64,000 bases of DNA from Synechococcus sp. CCY 9618 (GTDB lineage Bacteria > Cyanobacteriota > Cyanobacteriia > PCC-6307 > Cyanobiaceae), in contig NZ_JAFKRG010000034.1 in NCBI RefSeq assembly GCF_019038415.1, forward strand, positions 62,001 through 126,000, given 5' to 3'. Both the position numbers and the translations under genes were made by a program. Positions 61,886 through 64,000 of this stretch are shown here, one piece after another. The notes under the pieces were generated by a model that saw only the letters and a program-made list of their open reading frames with translations, was not told the origin of the DNA and did no database searches. Within the stretch, counting starts at the first letter, position 1. Each line of letters starts with the position of its first letter.

Positions 61886-63181
61886 ATGAAACGTGTTCTG
61901 GCGATCATCCTGGGCGGTGGGGCGGGCACCCGCCTCTACCCCCTCACCAAGATGCGGGCCAAGCCCGCCGTACCCCTGGCCGGTAAATACCGCCTGATCG
62001 ATATTCCCATCAGCAACTGCATCAACTCGGAGATCAACAAGATCTACGTGCTGACCCAGTTCAACAGCGCCTCACTCAATCGTCACCTGACGATGAGCTA
62101 CAACCTCTCGGCCGGATTCGGCCAGGGCTTCGTGGAGGTGCTCGCCGCCCAGCAGACCCCCGACAGCCCCAGCTGGTTCGAAGGCACCGCCGATGCGGTG
62201 CGCAAATACCAGTGGCTGTTTCAGGAGTGGGATGTGGACCACTACCTGATCCTCTCCGGCGACCAGCTGTACCGCATGGACTACAGCAAATTCGTGCAGC
62301 ACCACATCGACACCGGTGCCGATCTCTCGGTGGGTGCCCTGCCGGTGGATGCCGCCCAGGCCGAGGGTTTCGGCCTGATGCGCACCACCTCCGAAGGACG
62401 CATTCTGGAATTCAGCGAGAAGCCCAAGGGGGCGGCGCTCGAGGCCATGAAGGTGAACACCGAATCCCTGGGGCTCTCGGCAGAGGATGCCGTCAAGCGG
62501 CCCTTCCTGGCCTCGATGGGCATCTACGTCTTCAACCGCAGCACCCTGTTCAACCTGCTGGCCAGCCATCTGGAGGCCACTGATTTCGGTAAGGAGATCA
62601 TCCCCACCTCTCTGGTGGAAGGTGACAATCTGCAGACCTATCTCTTCGACGACTACTGGGAGGACATCGGCACGATCGGGGCGTTCTACGAGGCCAATCT
62701 GGCCCTCACCGATCAGCCCAACCCGGCCTTCTCCTTCTATGACGAGAAGTTTCCCATCTACACCCGTCCCCGCTATCTTCCCCCCAGCAAACTCCAGGAC
62801 GCCCAGGTGACCCGATCGATCATCGGCGAGGGGTCCCTGCTCAAGGCCTGCAGCATCCACCACTGCGTGCTCGGGGTGCGCTCCCGCGTCGAGGATGAGG
62901 TGGTGCTTCAGGACACCCTGGTGATGGGGGCCGACTTCTTCGAGTCGTCCGAGGAGCGGCTGGTGCTGCGCGAGCGGGGCGGCACTCCCATGGGGGTGGG
63001 CCGGGGCACCACCGTCAAGGGCGCCATCCTCGACAAGAACGTGCGCATCGGCCGCGACGTCACCATCGTCAACAAGGACCGGGTCGAGGAGGCCGACCGG
63101 CCGGAGCTGAACTTCTACATCCGCAATGGCATCGTGGTGGTGGTGAAGAACGGCACCATCGCCGACGGCACCGTCATCTGA
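61886..63181 (+). CDS. glgC: Glucose-1-phosphate adenylyltransferase
   Basis: GlgC makes ADP-glucose for glycogen, activated by 3-phosphoglycerate and inhibited by phosphate in cyanobacteria. The 431-residue protein shows [20 protein letters not shown] (nucleotide loop), [47 protein letters not shown] and the left-handed beta-helix C-terminus ([20 protein letters not shown]). The start ATG 61886 is preceded by GGAGGAG. gnd follows after 113 bases. Confidence 0.97.
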   Translation: MKRVLAIILGGGAGTRLYPLTKMRAKPAVPLAGKYRLIDIPISNCINSEINKIYVLTQFNSASLNRHLTMSYNLSAGFGQGFVEVLAAQQTPDSPSWFEGTADAVRKYQWLFQEWDVDHYLILSGDQLYRMDYSKFVQHHIDTGADLSVGALPVDAAQAEGFGLMRTTSEGRILEFSEKPKGAALEAMKVNTESLGLSAEDAVKRPFLASMGIYVFNRSTLFNLLASHLEATDFGKEIIPTSLVEGDNLQTYLFDDYWEDIGTIGAFYEANLALTDQPNPAFSFYDEKFPIYTRPRYLPPSKLQDAQVTRSIIGEGSLLKACSIHHCVLGVRSRVEDEVVLQDTLVMGADFFESSEERLVLRERGGTPMGVGRGTTVKGAILDKNVRIGRDVTIVNKDRVEEADRPELNFYIRNGIVVVVKNGTIADGTVI

Positions 63182-63294
63182 GGCCTCCTCCGGGAGGGGC
63201 TGGGCCAGCAGTTGCTGACATCCCCCCACCGGAGACCGACGGCCCGCCGACCGCTGGCCACAGTGGCAACGAGATCCAACGGAACAACGGCCCC

Positions 63295-64000
63295 ATGAGC
63301 AAGGCGCATTTCGGACTCATCGGCCTGGGGGTGATGGGTGAAAATCTGGTCCTCAACGCAGAGAGGAACGGGTTCTCGAGCGTCGTCTACAACCGCACCT
63401 ACGCCAAGACCGAGGAGTTCCTGGCCGGCCGAGGTGCCGGCAAGGACATCGTCGGGGCGGCGACCCTGGCGGAGTTCGTGGCGGCCCTGGAGCGACCCCG
63501 TCGCATCCTGATGATGGTCAAGGCCGGCGATCCGGTGGACGCCACCATCGCCAGCATTTCCCCTCTGCTGGAGGAAGGCGACCTGCTGATCGACGGCGGC
63601 AACTCCCTCTACACCGACACCGAACGGCGGGTGGCGGAACTGGAGAGCAAGAGCTTCGGTTACATCGGCATGGGTGTCTCCGGCGGCGCCAAGGGGGCCC
63701 TGGAGGGCCCGAGCATGATGCCCGGCGGCACCCGGGCGGCCTACGACGCCATCGAGGGGCTGGTGCGCAAGATGGCCGCCCAGGTGGAGGATGGCCCCTG
63801 CGTCACCTACATCGGCCCCGGCGGCGCCGGCCACTTCGTCAAGACCGTCCACAACGGCATCGAGTACGGCATCGAGCAGATCCTGGCCGAGGCCTATGAC
63901 CTGATGAAGCGCATCGGCGGCATGGATGGCGATGCCATGGCCGATGTGCTGGGCGGCTGGAACCAGACCGAGGAGCTGGCCTCCTTCCTGGTGGAGATCA
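63295..64000 (+). CDS. gnd: 6-phosphogluconate dehydrogenase, 5' part
   Basis: The first 235 codons of gnd run off the right edge. The NADP-binding loop is FGLIGLGVMGENLVLNAERN, followed by VYNRTYAKTEEF, MMVKAGDPVDATI, IDGGNSLYTDTERR, GMGVSGGAKGALEGPSMMPG and FVKTVHNGIEYGIEQILAEAY (substrate-binding His-Asn). It oxidises 6-phosphogluconate to ribulose-5-P, which rpe then handles. It may be transcribed with glgC. Confidence 0.97.
   Translation, partial: MSKAHFGLIGLGVMGENLVLNAERNGFSSVVYNRTYAKTEEFLAGRGAGKDIVGAATLAEFVAALERPRRILMMVKAGDPVDATIASISPLLEEGDLLIDGGNSLYTDTERRVAELESKSFGYIGMGVSGGAKGALEGPSMMPGGTRAAYDAIEGLVRKMAAQVEDGPCVTYIGPGGAGHFVKTVHNGIEYGIEQILAEAYDLMKRIGGMDGDAMADVLGGWNQTEELASFLVEI

Noticed and set aside
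63182-63200. Terminator after glgC
   Set aside because: CCTCC-TCC-GGGAGG can form a small hairpin but no T-run follows, so it is not a convincing rho-independent terminator.
1-64000. tRNA, rRNA, CRISPR arrays, insertion sequences, prophage
   Set aside because: I looked in the intergenic gaps for cloverleaf-like TTCGANNC arms, regularly spaced repeats, transposase motifs and integrases, and saw none. A covariance-model search would be decisive for small RNAs.

Overview
The window is a gene-dense, GC-rich chromosome segment of a picocyanobacterium, most likely a freshwater or brackish Cyanobium/Synechococcus relative. The evidence is a set of oxygenic-phototroph genes: psb28 (photosystem II), gun4, chlP and hemA (chlorophyll/haem), apcF and pcyA (phycobilisome), a glpX-type FBPase/SBPase and rpe (Calvin cycle), glgC (glycogen), ferredoxin sulfite reductase and ccsA. 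The lineage call rests on gene content, codon use and compact layout; no database was searched.

Layout. 0-3.9 kb: the 5' part of umuD behind a near-perfect cyanobacterial LexA box, two small cell-envelope or unknown proteins, an EAL-domain protein, a DUF2721 protein and YraN. 4.05-5.5 kb: a decayed membrane-anchored caspase-like gene. 5.7-12 kb: rsmA-ispE-DUF3082, a 31-codon membrane peptide, pdhB, secD-secF. 12-14.5 kb (minus): two overlapping AI-2E-type permeases downstream of psb28. 14.6-18.5 kb: gun4, an anti-sigma-type ATPase, small unknowns, then a glutamine-synthetase-like gene with its active site destroyed, divergent from apcF. 18.5-26.7 kb: PLP enzymes, tadA, and a minus-strand chain bioY-lspA-FHA/penicillin-binding protein-GTPase. 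26.7-33.4 kb: sipA, a paired M16 peptidase operon, pcyA, a DevBCA-type exporter and a small basic protein ending in a clear terminator. 33.5-40.5 kb: glycosyltransferase, rpsB-tsf with a structured leader, recG, VanX-type dipeptidase. 40.9-48 kb: sir divergent from glyS, then a three-gene minus operon (SAM methyltransferase, FAD oxygenase, type III polyketide synthase) that fits alkylresorcinol (hierridin-like) synthesis. 48.3-57.8 kb: CNNM/CorC protein, chlP, D,D-carboxypeptidase, typA and a tightly overlapped chain DUF309-lptA-lptB-lptF/G, then ccsA. 57.8-64 kb: a broken GDSL esterase gene, rpe with terminator, glpX, hemA, glgC and the start of gnd.

Most genes are housekeeping and arranged in short operons with 1-4 nt overlaps. 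The accessory signals that stand out are the type III PKS operon, the catalytically dead glutamine synthetase paralogue beside apcF, two pseudogenes, the rpsB leader hairpin, and local AT-richer patches inside devC and lptF/G. I saw no tRNA, rRNA, CRISPR array, insertion sequence or phage gene.
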